Origin: Neorhodopirellula pilleata
GTDB lineage: Bacteria; Planctomycetota; Planctomycetia; Pirellulales; Pirellulaceae
Direction of reading: 5' to 3'
Assembly (NCBI RefSeq): GCF_007859915.1
Contig: NZ_SJPM01000006.1
Span: 395,143-457,090, forward strand
DNA: 61,948 bases
Shown here: positions 9,150-17,253 of the stretch, one piece after another
How positions within the stretch are numbered: position 1 is the stretch's first letter
Layout of the letters: every line of letters begins with the position of its first letter
The notes under the pieces: generated by a model
Databases searched by the model: none
Seen by the model: the letters and a program-made list of their open reading frames with translations, nothing else
Told to the model about the DNA's origin: nothing
Made by a program: the position numbers and the translations under genes

Positions 9150-10622
9150 ATGAACATCCTGCACCAGCTCTATCGTCCGTCGCTCGCGCTGCTCACGGAC
9201 TTGTACCAATTGACGATGGCGTACGGATATTGGAAGCATGGACTCACCGAACGGGAGTCGGTCTTTCATCTCTTCTTTCGAAACAACCCGTTTCAAGGCG
9301 GATACTCGATCGCGTGCGGCTTGCAAACGGTAATGGAGTACCTGGAGAATTTCCGCTTCGACTCTGAGGACCTGACGTACTTGTCGTCGCTCAATGGTGC
9401 CGACGGCAAGCCACTTTTTGATGCTGGGTTCATCGATTATTTGGGCGAGATGAAGTTTTCATGCAACCTTGATGCGATCCCGGAAGGCACCGTCGTTTAT
9501 CCCCATGAACCGTTAGTCCGTGTGACCGGTCCGATGTTGCAGTGCCAGCTTCTCGAAACGCCCCTCCTCAACATCATTAACTTCCAGACTTTGATCGCCA
9601 CAAAAGCAGCCCGTGTTTGCCAGGCAGCCGCTGGTGACCGTGTGATCGAATTCGGGCTGCGTCGGGCCCAAGGTATCGATGGCGCATTGGCCGCATCGCG
9701 AGCCGCTTTCATTGGTGGTTGCTCGGGAACGTCCAATGTCCTTGCCGGTAAGTTGTTCGGCATGCCCGTCACCGGCACGCACGCCCATAGCTGGGTGATG
9801 ACGTTTCCGTCGGAACGGGAAGCCTTTGATCTCTACGCGGCCGCAATGCCGAACAATTGCGTCTTCTTGGTCGACACTTACGATACCCTTGCCGGGGTCC
9901 GCAATGCCGTCGAAACCGCACGTTCCCTTCGAGCGATGGGCCATGAGATGCTCGGCATCCGGCTCGATTCGGGAGACCTAGCTTGGCTGAGCATCGAAGC
10001 GAGGAAAATTCTCGATGAGTCCGGGTTTCCAGCGGCTCGGATCGTCGCCAGTAACGATCTCGACGAACGGCTGATCGTCAGCCTCAAACAACAGGGCGCC
10101 AAGATCGATATATGGGGCGTGGGCACAAAGTTGGTCACCGCCTTCGACCAGCCCGCACTCGGTGGCGTTTACAAGCTCGGCGCGATCCGCGATGAACAGG
10201 GGCGGTGGCAGTACCGCATTAAACTTTCCGAGCAAACGATCAAGGTGAGCAATCCCGGCATCCTGCAAGTACGACGATTCCGAGACGCCACGGAACACCG
10301 TGGTGATATGATCTTCGATCAAGAATCACAACTTGATTCAGCCGGTGGTGCCACGATGGTTGATCCGGCCGACCCGAACCGTCGCAGAGACTTTACGTCC
10401 GAGACCGCTTCGAGCGATCTGTTGGTCCCCATCTTTCGACACGGGCAGAAGGTCTACGATCCACCAAACATTGAAGCGATTCGCCAACGGGTGCGCAACG
10501 AATTAGATTGGACGCCGGTTGCCGTGAAACGCTTTGACAACCCACACTTATACCCGGTTGGACTCGAAGAATCACTGCACCAATTCAAGACCTCGATGAT
10601 CCAGTCGGCGAGGCAACAATGA
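9150..10622 (+). CDS. pncB: Nicotinate phosphoribosyltransferase
   Basis: The 490-residue protein matches NAPRTase length and landmarks: N-terminal 'LLTDLYQLTMAYGYWKHG', the central 'GCSGTSNVLAGKLFGMPVTG' followed by 'THAHSWVM', and 'IRLDSGDLAWLS' of the phosphoribosyl-binding barrel. It converts nicotinate and PRPP (with ATP) to nicotinate mononucleotide in the Preiss-Handler route of NAD synthesis, in the cytoplasm. The next gene, 49 bp downstream on the same strand, encodes a nicotinamidase-NUDIX fusion whose product (nicotinate) is this enzyme's substrate, so the two form a short NAD-salvage operon. Confidence 0.92.
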   Translation: MNILHQLYRPSLALLTDLYQLTMAYGYWKHGLTERESVFHLFFRNNPFQGGYSIACGLQTVMEYLENFRFDSEDLTYLSSLNGADGKPLFDAGFIDYLGEMKFSCNLDAIPEGTVVYPHEPLVRVTGPMLQCQLLETPLLNIINFQTLIATKAARVCQAAAGDRVIEFGLRRAQGIDGALAASRAAFIGGCSGTSNVLAGKLFGMPVTGTHAHSWVMTFPSEREAFDLYAAAMPNNCVFLVDTYDTLAGVRNAVETARSLRAMGHEMLGIRLDSGDLAWLSIEARKILDESGFPAARIVASNDLDERLIVSLKQQGAKIDIWGVGTKLVTAFDQPALGGVYKLGAIRDEQGRWQYRIKLSEQTIKVSNPGILQVRRFRDATEHRGDMIFDQESQLDSAGGATMVDPADPNRRRDFTSETASSDLLVPIFRHGQKVYDPPNIEAIRQRVRNELDWTPVAVKRFDNPHLYPVGLEESLHQFKTSMIQSARQQ

Positions 10623-10671
10623 GTAACATGATTGCTAAAATCCATATCGACAACATCCGAAAGCGGCTGCC

Positions 10672-11844
10672 ATGAGCAGTGCGTTGATTCTCGTCGATCT
10701 ACAGAACGACTTTTTGCCTGGCGGTGCGCTAGCCGTGCCGCACGGCAACGAAGTGATTTCGATTGCAAATCAGTTGCAGCCGTTTTTTCATTTGGTCGTT
10801 GCCACTCAAGATTGGCATCCCTCCGACCATGGTAGCTTCGCAAGCCAGCATCCCGGCCACCGGATCGGCGACATCATCAAACTCGGAGAGTTGCCGCAAG
10901 TGCTGTGGCCCGATCATTGTGTTCAAGGAAGCATGGGTTCCGAACTGAGTCCTTTGCTTCATACCAACTCAATCACCCAAGTGTTTCCCAAGGGAACCGA
11001 ACGCCAACTCGATAGCTACAGTGGTTTCTTTGACAATGGAGGCGAACACGAAACCGGGCTCGGTCGCTACTTGATCTCGCGAAAGATCACGGATGTGTAC
11101 GTTCTTGGTTTGGCAACCGACTATTGCGTGCGAGCCACCGCTCTGGATTCGTATCGTCTCGGTTTTCGCACTTGGTTGATCGAAGATGCGTGTCGCGGTG
11201 TGGAACTTCAATCGGGTGATTGCTCCGCAGCGATTGCAGAAATGAAACAGGCCGGTGTGCAGTGTGTGACAAGTGACCGTTGGCTGGCTGAGCAGCGAGA
11301 TTCCGTCAATTTCCGAGAGCGAAAGAAACGCAGCGGCGGAAAGTTCATCAACATCATGCAGACGGGGCGATGGGAGTATGCCGAGCGTTCCAACGCGAAG
11401 GCGGTTGTCGTGATTGTCGCCTTGACCGAAGAAGATGAGATCGTATTCATCGAACAATACCGAGAGCCGATCGGGAAGCGATGCGTGGAGTTACCCGCTG
11501 GCCTAGTCGGTGATGGCGAAGAGGACGAAGGTGAAGATCTTAGCGAGGCAGTACGTCGCGAACTGAGAGAAGAGACCGGATACGCAGCCGATCGAGTGAC
11601 TTTCTTAGCCGCATCGTCCTCGTCGGCCGGCTTAACGAACGAGGTGGCTCATGTTTACTTGGCCGAAGGTTTGCGTCGCGTGGAAACGGGTGGTGGCGTG
11701 GACGGAGAATTGATTCAAACTCATTTAGTCCGCCGCGATCAAGTGGACGACTGGCTAGCCCAACGACGCGACGAAGGTCTGGATATCGCGATGTCCTTGT
11801 ATGCCGCGTTATGGTTAGCGCAAAGTTTATTGGCACAGCGTTGA
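10672..11844 (+). CDS. Nicotinamidase fused to an ADP-ribose-pyrophosphatase-type NUDIX hydrolase
   Basis: Residues 1 to about 205 are a complete nicotinamidase: catalytic triad Asp9 ('LVDLQNDF'), Lys107 ('VFPKGTE') and Cys152 ('ATDYCVRA'), with metal ligands in 'QDWHPSDH'. From about residue 225 a NUDIX domain follows; its box matches the G-x5-E-x7-REUxEExGU consensus exactly, ending 'RRELREETGY', with 'FIEQYREPIGKRCVELPAG' upstream as in ADP-ribose pyrophosphatases. The first half would deamidate nicotinamide to nicotinate for the upstream pncB enzyme. The second half would cleave ADP-ribose or a related nucleotide sugar. The fusion joins NAD salvage with clearance of NAD breakdown products. 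The NUDIX substrate is inferred. Confidence 0.88.
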   Translation: MSSALILVDLQNDFLPGGALAVPHGNEVISIANQLQPFFHLVVATQDWHPSDHGSFASQHPGHRIGDIIKLGELPQVLWPDHCVQGSMGSELSPLLHTNSITQVFPKGTERQLDSYSGFFDNGGEHETGLGRYLISRKITDVYVLGLATDYCVRATALDSYRLGFRTWLIEDACRGVELQSGDCSAAIAEMKQAGVQCVTSDRWLAEQRDSVNFRERKKRSGGKFINIMQTGRWEYAERSNAKAVVVIVALTEEDEIVFIEQYREPIGKRCVELPAGLVGDGEEDEGEDLSEAVRRELREETGYAADRVTFLAASSSSAGLTNEVAHVYLAEGLRRVETGGGVDGELIQTHLVRRDQVDDWLAQRRDEGLDIAMSLYAALWLAQSLLAQR

Positions 11845-11930
11845 AATTCAGATGCCGTTTGACCCGAAGTGAATCGTCTTGCTACTCCAGCCCCACTTTC
11901 GGCGTTTCACGAACGCTTCCGAAAATCTCC

Positions 11931-11948
11931 GCGAGTTTCGCTACCCGA
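11931..11948. repeat. 18-bp dispersed repeat copy
   Basis: GCGAGTTTCGCTACCCGA here is identical to a copy at about 35835-35852, between sdhB and sdhA. Both are intergenic. It looks like a short dispersed host repeat; function unknown. Confidence 0.45.
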
Positions 11949-11992
11949 AAGTACCCTGTGCTTAAACAATAGCAACTCATCCAAATTTGACT

Positions 11993-12148
11993 TTAGGCAA
12001 TGTACTCGGCCAGAAGCGTACGATACTTCGCCTTCGACTCGGGAGAATTGTGGGGGCCGAGATAGAAATTGGTGCCGTTGAACGTGACGACGGCTTGGCC
12101 ACTAACGTGGTAGCGATAGTCCGGGGCAACCTTCTTGGGACGTGACAT
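11993..12148 (-). pseudogene. N-terminal remnant of a planctomycete tyrosine integrase
   Basis: The 51-codon frame encodes an N-terminus that aligns by eye with residues 5-52 of the intact integrase at 32319-33593: 'YRYHVSGQAVVTFNG', 'FYLGPHNSPESKAKYRTL' and 'LAEYIA' correspond to 'YSRHSSGKDSSRDQARVRL', 'YYLGVYGSKESRAEYKRL' and 'VAEFIA'. A stop follows where the intact protein continues. It lies 140 bp outside the left attachment repeat, in the same orientation and at a similar distance from the repeat as the intact integrase from the right repeat. I infer it is the leftover of an older element that used the same tRNA-Val site. Confidence 0.65.
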
Positions 12149-12176
12149 TTCGTTGCAAAACTCCATCGAATCTGGG

Positions 12177-12201
12177 GTTTCTGATATGAAATATCAGAAA
12201 C
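12177..12201. repeat. Perfect inverted repeat upstream of the integrase remnant
   Basis: GTTTCTGATAT and ATATCAGAAAC are perfect inverted repeats around GAA. The position, about 30-50 bp upstream of the integrase remnant, matches that of the TTTTGGACAG palindrome upstream of the intact integrase, so it may be an operator or recombinase site of the older element. Confidence 0.5.
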
Positions 12202-12287
12202 TCAATAGACTGACGGGTCGCACGCCACGATGGCGGTCACGCGGAGAAGCGTTTCGACCGGTAAATTACGGGAAACTAAACGTAGCA

Positions 12288-12335
12288 GAAAAATGGGCGA
12301 TACAGAATTCGAATCTGTGACCTCTGCCGTGTGAA
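12288..12335. repeat. Left attachment site (attL-type repeat)
   Basis: The 48 bases are identical to 33710-33757 and correspond to the tRNA-Val 3' half, from the anticodon loop through the acceptor stem, plus the short T-run after it. The tRNA 5' half is absent here, so this copy is not a gene. Confidence 0.9.
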
Positions 12336-12469
12336 CGACCTTCCAACCATAACGAAAAGCGGCCTTTTCCTTATAGCTATCTCGGCATAATAGCAACGCT
12401 TTCTTGAGTTGCAAGTCGTTGCAAGCGATAGCGATGAAACACGGGGAAAACGGACATACTGTCTTCCGA

Positions 12470-12500
12470 CTGTCCAAAACTTTGGACAGGGTGTCCAAAA
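12470..12500. repeat. Inverted and direct TGTCCAAA repeats near the left end
   Basis: CTGTCCAAA (12470-12478) and TTTGGACAG (12481-12489) form an inverted repeat, followed by GTGTCCAAAA (12491-12500). The cluster lies 135 bp inside the left attachment repeat. The same motif forms a palindrome near the right end (33618-33638), upstream of the integrase. Candidate integrase arm sites or operators. Confidence 0.6.
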
Positions 12501-12643
12501 CTCTTTAGAGGTTCGCAAGTGGCACTTGTGCCCCCCTGACCGATTGTCAGAAGTGGGAACCATGGTTCCCGTTCGATGGCATCGCTCGGAAGTGGAAACG
12601 TTTCCAAACTGACCGTCTTAGCGCAAACGCGACGAACGGACCC

Positions 12644-12657
12644 GTCCAACTTGGACA
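12644..12657. repeat. GTCCAA-TTGGAC palindrome
   Basis: GTCCAA-C-TTGGAC (12644-12656) is a shorter variant of the TGTCCAAA family, also seen at 21884-21900. It lies in the long leader before the first cargo gene. Confidence 0.4.
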
Positions 12658-12704
12658 CCCGTTGTGACCAAACGTGTCACGGCGATCGCTTGGGCGTCGT
12701 CCAG

Positions 12705-12723
12705 GTCTGCCACGGTGGCAGAC
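12705..12723. repeat. Island palindrome, copy 1
   Basis: GTCTGCCACGGTGGCAGAC is a perfect 9-bp inverted repeat around one base. It lies about 90 bp upstream of the zinc-ribbon gene at 12814. It is one of seven related sites inside the element. Confidence 0.7.
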
Positions 12724-12813
12724 CAGCAACCAGGGGCATCGCCCACGTTTTGAAACCGTGGCACCCGGTCGCTCGCTCTGGACTCAATCGGAAAGCGTCG
12801 CGATACTTACCCC

Positions 12814-13518
12814 ATGCCAATCACAACGCCCAAAACCGACGCCTCGCACGTTCGCGGCGAAAATGAATCAGAACCCACGCTTGCTTGTTCCGTCGCACCG
12901 TTCGCCGATCAGGAAGGCGACATCGCAGCGTCTGAGCGTTCGCCAGACGCTAGCGGCTACCCTGGTGAGCTTGTAACTGTAAAGGCTTGTCGGTGCCCTC
13001 GTTGTCGCTGTGTGGTTCCTGCTGCTGCCTTCCGAGTGCATTGCAAACGAAAGAACGGTCGAGAGTATCGCTCGTGCTGTAATCGCTGCCATGCTGACGC
13101 TGAACGAGAACGTCGGGAGAAAATCAGTCGAACCAAACGGCTTGCGGTGATGCATAAGGCTTGGTCGGACATCTGCCGGGCCAAGAATCAACGAAGGGCA
13201 ATTGCTTCGGTTGTCGGTCGCTTGTGGGTGACGTTTGGCGGTTCGTCGGGCATCGCCTCGGCATGGGTGGACGCGATGAAGGATGCCTCGGTAGCCCGTC
13301 GTGTTCGTGGTTTCGAATCAGTCGCCGTGATGGTCAAGTGGTTGGCAGAGAACCCCGAAGTCGTGACCAATGCCGGAACACTCACTGACGCGGAACTCGC
13401 GGCGGAAGCGACCAACGCGCGGGCGGGTGCCTTTGTCGAATTGCTTCAATCCGATCCGGCAACGGCTGCCGACCTTGCCCAGCGATGCGGGTTCGAGCTG
13501 TCCAGGTTGGACGGTTAG
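12814..13518 (+). CDS. Zinc-ribbon protein of the element, paralogue A
   Basis: The 234-residue protein has an unstructured N-terminus, then a probable zinc ribbon: CPRC at residues 61-64 and CxxC around residues 89-92 ('SCCNRCHADAERER'). A basic helix follows. The C-terminal half is helical and ends with 'ATAADLAQRCGF'. The same layout is found in the gene at 16657, and the last 20 residues recur in a fragment at 19805, so this is an element-specific family. The zinc ribbon plus basic helix suggests nucleic-acid binding, but no function is known. A palindrome copy lies in its leader, which may be its control site. Confidence 0.7.
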   Translation: MPITTPKTDASHVRGENESEPTLACSVAPFADQEGDIAASERSPDASGYPGELVTVKACRCPRCRCVVPAAAFRVHCKRKNGREYRSCCNRCHADAERERREKISRTKRLAVMHKAWSDICRAKNQRRAIASVVGRLWVTFGGSSGIASAWVDAMKDASVARRVRGFESVAVMVKWLAENPEVVTNAGTLTDAELAAEATNARAGAFVELLQSDPATAADLAQRCGFELSRLDG

Positions 13519-13964
13519 GTGCCTTCGACCTGAAGGCGCCATCCGAATGATCCTTTAAAATGGCCGTGCTGCAGCAGCTGCACGAAAAAGCAATATCGCT
13601 CAACACGCTCACGAGTCGAATAATTGCCTTGCACTTATCGCATCGATTGGCATCTGTTTCTTTTTTCTGTTCGGAGAGGCTATACCCGTCCCGATCGAAG
13701 CACTACCTGATGATTGACGGGTCAACGAGAATGGGGCTCATTCGGCAATAGTCGTGCTATACTGCTTCACGAAGATTAGGGCTTGATACCTTTGGTTCCC
13801 GTCCGACTGTCATTTTTGCGCTTGCCCATACAGACTCCAACATCGCGGCGAACCGAGCCGTGAACCGAAGGACGGCTTGCGCGGTTTTTGAGGTGGAAAA
13901 ACAACCGTCCGTCCTCGGTGACGGCCACCGTTCTGCAGCAACGTAAATGTGAGACTCCAATTGC
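13519..13964. other. Gap, no gene supported
   Basis: Short frames on both strands lack recognisable features. The region presumably holds the promoter of the DUF4062 gene; no convincing promoter or hairpin was picked out. Confidence 0.4.
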
Positions 13965-14969
13965 ATGGATAAGAGATACCAAGTCTTCGTGAGCTCGACC
14001 TTCGCCGACCTCAAAGACGAACGGCAACGCGTCACTCAAACGCTTATGGAAATGGACTGCATTCCGGCAGGAATGGAACTGTTCCCGGCACTCGACGAAG
14101 AACAATGGGAATTCATCAAGCGCGTCATCGACGATTGCGACTACTACATTCTCATAATTGGAGGTCGTTATGGGTCGCTGACTGCCGATGGAATCAGTTA
14201 CACCGAGAAGGAATATGACTATGCCATCTCGATTGGCCTCAAGGTGATGGCGTTCGTCCATGAGCGACCTGACGACATTCCTGTTGGCAAATCTGACATT
14301 AACGCCGACCTTCGCCAAAAGCTTGAGGACTTCCGTTCAAAGGTCACGTGCAATCGCCTTGTGAAGTTTTGGACGAAGGCCAACGAACTCCCCGGAATGG
14401 TTGCGCTCAGTCTCTCAAAGACAATCAAGACGTACCCCGCCATTGGCTGGGTACGCGCCGACAACATCGCGAACGAAGAGGTACTCTCGGACGTAAACGA
14501 TTTGCGCAAGGAAAACGACCGCCTAAGAAGCAAGCTGCGTGAATTAGAGAACCAAGAGCCACCAGAATCTCTCAATTTGGCAGGACTCGACGAGCCATTT
14601 GAGTTTCAAGTCACTTGGTATCGCTCTGGGGAGTACGCAAGGAGGTACTACGAATCTCTAACGGCTACGTGGTCGGATATTTTCGCGGCACTTGCACCCA
14701 GCCTTGTTGAACATCCGAATGATGAAAAGGCCAATGGCACAATCGCCAGCGGCATGTACCGTCGCCTAAAAGAACAGGATAGTTCGCCAACAGGCATCAA
14801 GGTTGTAACCGACGACTTCGAGACTATGCGAGTTCAACTCACAACTCTTGGCCTCATTGACGTAAACTACAACCAAAGCACGCGGGGGAGTATGGCCCTG
14901 TTTTGGACCATCACTCGAAAAGGGCAGCAATTGTTGCTCAGCCTTCGTACGGTAAAGTCGAACAAATAA
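13965..14969 (+). CDS. DUF4062 domain protein (candidate defence or sensor protein)
   Basis: Residues 1 to about 110 match DUF4062: 'YQVFVSSTFADLKDERQRV', 'MELFPALDEEQWEFIKRVI', 'CDYYILIIGGRYGS' and 'SYTEKEYDYAI'. This alpha/beta domain is related to TIR-like folds and often forms the N-terminal module of multidomain proteins in bacterial accessory regions. Residues 165-200 form a likely coiled coil ('DVNDLRKENDRLRSKLRELEN'). The last 110 residues resemble a winged helix or effector-type C-terminus ('YRRLKEQDSSPTGIK', 'LTTLGLIDVNYN'). It lies in the mobile element as a stand-alone gene, which fits a defence or regulatory role, but that is inference. Confidence 0.8.
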   Translation: MDKRYQVFVSSTFADLKDERQRVTQTLMEMDCIPAGMELFPALDEEQWEFIKRVIDDCDYYILIIGGRYGSLTADGISYTEKEYDYAISIGLKVMAFVHERPDDIPVGKSDINADLRQKLEDFRSKVTCNRLVKFWTKANELPGMVALSLSKTIKTYPAIGWVRADNIANEEVLSDVNDLRKENDRLRSKLRELENQEPPESLNLAGLDEPFEFQVTWYRSGEYARRYYESLTATWSDIFAALAPSLVEHPNDEKANGTIASGMYRRLKEQDSSPTGIKVVTDDFETMRVQLTTLGLIDVNYNQSTRGSMALFWTITRKGQQLLLSLRTVKSNK

Positions 14970-15432
14970 GAGGTGGACTCAAAGCAGTGAACCGGAGCAC
15001 TCAATTCACGCGGCAACTGAAACCGAAGTCTTCCGTTCGCGCCCGGTTACGGCAGGCGTTCGTCGGTCGGCAACGCCCATCCCCGACTTGGCGCAACACC
15101 GATTCGCCACTGGTCACGCCGCATTGTATAAACTGCAGACTTGGCTGTGACATGTGGAGGAATCCATCGGACGCCGACTACTCCCGTTTCCAACGAGAGG
15201 TATCGCTCGCGGCAAATGAGAAGATGCGGCATAAAGCCAATTTGATGTTGCGTACCGTGATCCGCCTCGTGTGTGCTATTGTGATTGTCTTCGCTGCCGT
15301 TGCCGCAGTTCGCTACCGACCGTCATCGGGACGGATAACTATGCGATGAACGCGGAGTGGCCGACAGCGTGTTTTTGCAATGGTTGACTGGCTAGCGGCG
15401 GCACGGTCAACGCCCCCATTATCCGACTGAAA
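14970..15432. other. Gap, no gene supported
   Basis: A plus-strand frame overlapping the DUF4062 3' end contains one hydrophobic stretch near 15250-15310, but has no good start and odd composition. It may be a remnant of a small membrane protein. No repeat or hairpin was noted. Confidence 0.35.
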
Positions 15433-16101
15433 TTGATGTTCCCAAAAATCCCGACTGACAACCTATACAAATTCGTCGCAATCTCAGGAATTGTCATAGC
15501 GATTTCCTCGGCGATTCTCTACTACTCGGCGGCCTATGAACTGCTCAATCGCGCGGCAGTCGCCAAGGGGCAGTTAGTTGCATTCACGGATGGTTTTTCA
15601 CTTGGGCTCAATCGATTAGCGAAGTACGTAAACGAACAAAAAGCAAACCTCGGCGAAGAGGGTGAGCTTGCCAAGATGTACATCACCTTCCCTGATATGG
15701 AAGGGACATTAGAAATAGCTCGCCCGGGAGCCAAGCTTGATTGCTTGTGGCTCCCGTCATACCGTGAGTCGTATCGAAAAGGGTTGACTCAGTTTGACGA
15801 ATTTCTAAGAAACACGGAACGCGATTTCTTTGTGTCCAGCCTGACTCAGGAATCAGAACAGCCAGAGTTTTTCTCTCCGGAAGAGGTTCGTTCGCTTCGA
15901 TCTCAGTTGCGAAGCCACCATATCACCGTCGAGCAACTTTGGGTGTTCCAGGACAAAACGGATCACATTTATAGATTGACCAATTTCGCAATGTTCATGG
16001 GTTGCTGCATGACTCTTGTAGGATTTTGGTTATGGTATGTAAGAGTTCAGCGGCATCTGGACCGTATCCTCGAGGAGTCGGTTGGAAAAGAGGCTTCATA
16101 G
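15433..16101 (+). CDS. Hypothetical protein with two membrane segments
   Basis: The 222-residue product has a transmembrane helix near residues 12-35 ('FVAISGIVIAISSAILYY') and another near 190-210 ('FAMFMGCCMTLVGFWLWYV'). The polar middle (about 150 residues, charged and helical) would lie on one side of the membrane, giving a hairpin topology with both ends on the other side. No domain was recognised. It stands alone between the DUF4062 gene and a small Cys-containing frame. A membrane effector is one possibility, given its place in the element; nothing in the sequence proves it. Confidence 0.6.
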   Translation: MMFPKIPTDNLYKFVAISGIVIAISSAILYYSAAYELLNRAAVAKGQLVAFTDGFSLGLNRLAKYVNEQKANLGEEGELAKMYITFPDMEGTLEIARPGAKLDCLWLPSYRESYRKGLTQFDEFLRNTERDFFVSSLTQESEQPEFFSPEEVRSLRSQLRSHHITVEQLWVFQDKTDHIYRLTNFAMFMGCCMTLVGFWLWYVRVQRHLDRILEESVGKEAS

Positions 16102-16172
16102 GACATCCGAAGAACGGATAACCAATATGAAATTGACTTCGCGGCTATCCCGACGACGTCAAACTCGCGAGA

Positions 16173-16424
16173 TTGCAGCAAAAGGCCAGAGCGGCGAACC
16201 GTGTTCTCTGGCAGAATGCCAAACGGATCGCGCCGTGGGATTGGTGGAATGGTCAGCGGATCCCGACCGCGTTGCCGGCCGAATTGGAATCAATCCGCGA
16301 TACCGACACGCTGGTTTGGATCACTACCAGTGGTGAGAAGTATCACCGAAAGGACTGTCGGTTTATTGGGGATGGTTCGCGTGAAATACCGCTCACCCGA
16401 GCTTCGGCGTACCAGCCGTGCTAA
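16173..16424 (+). CDS. Small protein with 'KYHRKDCRF' C-terminal motif
   Basis: This 83-codon frame ends with 'TTSGEKYHRKDCRFIGDG' and 'IPLTRASAYQPC'. Many bacterial proteins end in a similar Tyr-His-x-x-x-Cys ... Pro-Cys-x-x-Cys motif that may bind metal. Here the stop comes right after Pro-Cys, before the last expected Cys, so it may be a shortened copy. The start is uncertain. It is plausible as a small gene or a fragment. Confidence 0.35.
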   Translation: MQQKARAANRVLWQNAKRIAPWDWWNGQRIPTALPAELESIRDTDTLVWITTSGEKYHRKDCRFIGDGSREIPLTRASAYQPC

Positions 16425-16519
16425 GTTTGCCAGCCAGGAACGAGTCGTACAGAATAACCGTGGAATTAGGATCGTTGGTGGCCAAATATGTCACACTGGT
16501 CGCTTGCACATCTTTGAGG

Positions 16520-16536
16520 TGTGCCACCGTGGCATA
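16520..16536. repeat. Island palindrome, copy 2 (imperfect)
   Basis: The core TGCCACCGTGGCA (16522-16534) is conserved; the outer bases diverge. It lies about 120 bp upstream of the zinc-ribbon paralogue B gene, the same relation copy 1 has to paralogue A. Confidence 0.6.
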
Positions 16537-16656
16537 GATGGTTGGTTCGATTCAATGACGCCTGATAATAAATCCCTTGGCTGATCGTGGTTGAATTGTC
16601 TCGGTAGTCATCAGAGAATTGGCGCAAGGCCCCGACCTCCCAAGGAATGAATCACC

Positions 16657-17253
16657 ATGTCAACGACATCACCGGACATCGAGTTTCATCCGAACTCGCT
16701 TGTCGAAAAGCGTCTGTGCCCGCTTTGCTTGGTCACAAAACGCATCGAAGAGTTTCGCCCTCATCGTAAGCAGGCTGGGCGGTGCCATCGTGCCCGTCAT
16801 TGCAATGCCTGCCACTGCAAGCGGGAGAAGGAGCGTTTGGCCGGTAAGAGGCGAGAGGCGGACGCTAAGACGCTCCACGCTGCCTGGGGAAGCCTTCCAC
16901 GTCCTGAAACGAAGGGGATGTGCGTTGAGAAGTTTCTCTTGTCTTTGATGAAGCGAGTCGGCGGTCCTGAGGAACTAGCCAAACAGTGGCACCAGTGTTT
17001 CACAGAAGCCACGGCGATGAAGCGCGTACGAGCAGCGATGGCAATGCTCAATCTGCTAGAGCGATTCGAGCGGCATCGCGATCCCCTCAGCGCAATGACC
17101 ACCGACGACCTGGAGATAGAAGCCCAAGCCGCTAGGATCGCTGCGATGGTTGAGTCTTTTCAAGACTCGCCTGATGTGGCTGCCTCGATCGCGAGTCAGT
17201 TTGGATATTCCCGCTCTAAGTCTTTCTGTAGTGAACGAGCCAAGGATGAATGA
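16657..17253 (+). CDS. Zinc-ribbon protein of the element, paralogue B
   Basis: The 198-residue protein has CPLC at residues 21-24 and CxxC at 49-52 ('CNACHCKREKERL'), then a helical C-terminal half resembling paralogue A at 12814 in layout ('LAKQWHQCF', 'RAAMAMLNLLE'). An AAGGA ribosome-binding site lies upstream of the ATG ('ccaaggaatgaatcacc'). Its stop overlaps the start of the next gene, so it heads a three-gene unit with a GNAT-like protein and an HNH nuclease. DNA or RNA binding is likely, but the function is not known. Confidence 0.72.
   Translation: MSTTSPDIEFHPNSLVEKRLCPLCLVTKRIEEFRPHRKQAGRCHRARHCNACHCKREKERLAGKRREADAKTLHAAWGSLPRPETKGMCVEKFLLSLMKRVGGPEELAKQWHQCFTEATAMKRVRAAMAMLNLLERFERHRDPLSAMTTDDLEIEAQAARIAAMVESFQDSPDVAASIASQFGYSRSKSFCSERAKDE

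Noticed and set aside
14903..15349. 148-codon frame overlapping the DUF4062 3' end
   Set aside because: It begins inside the DUF4062 gene, has odd composition and only one hydrophobic stretch near its end.
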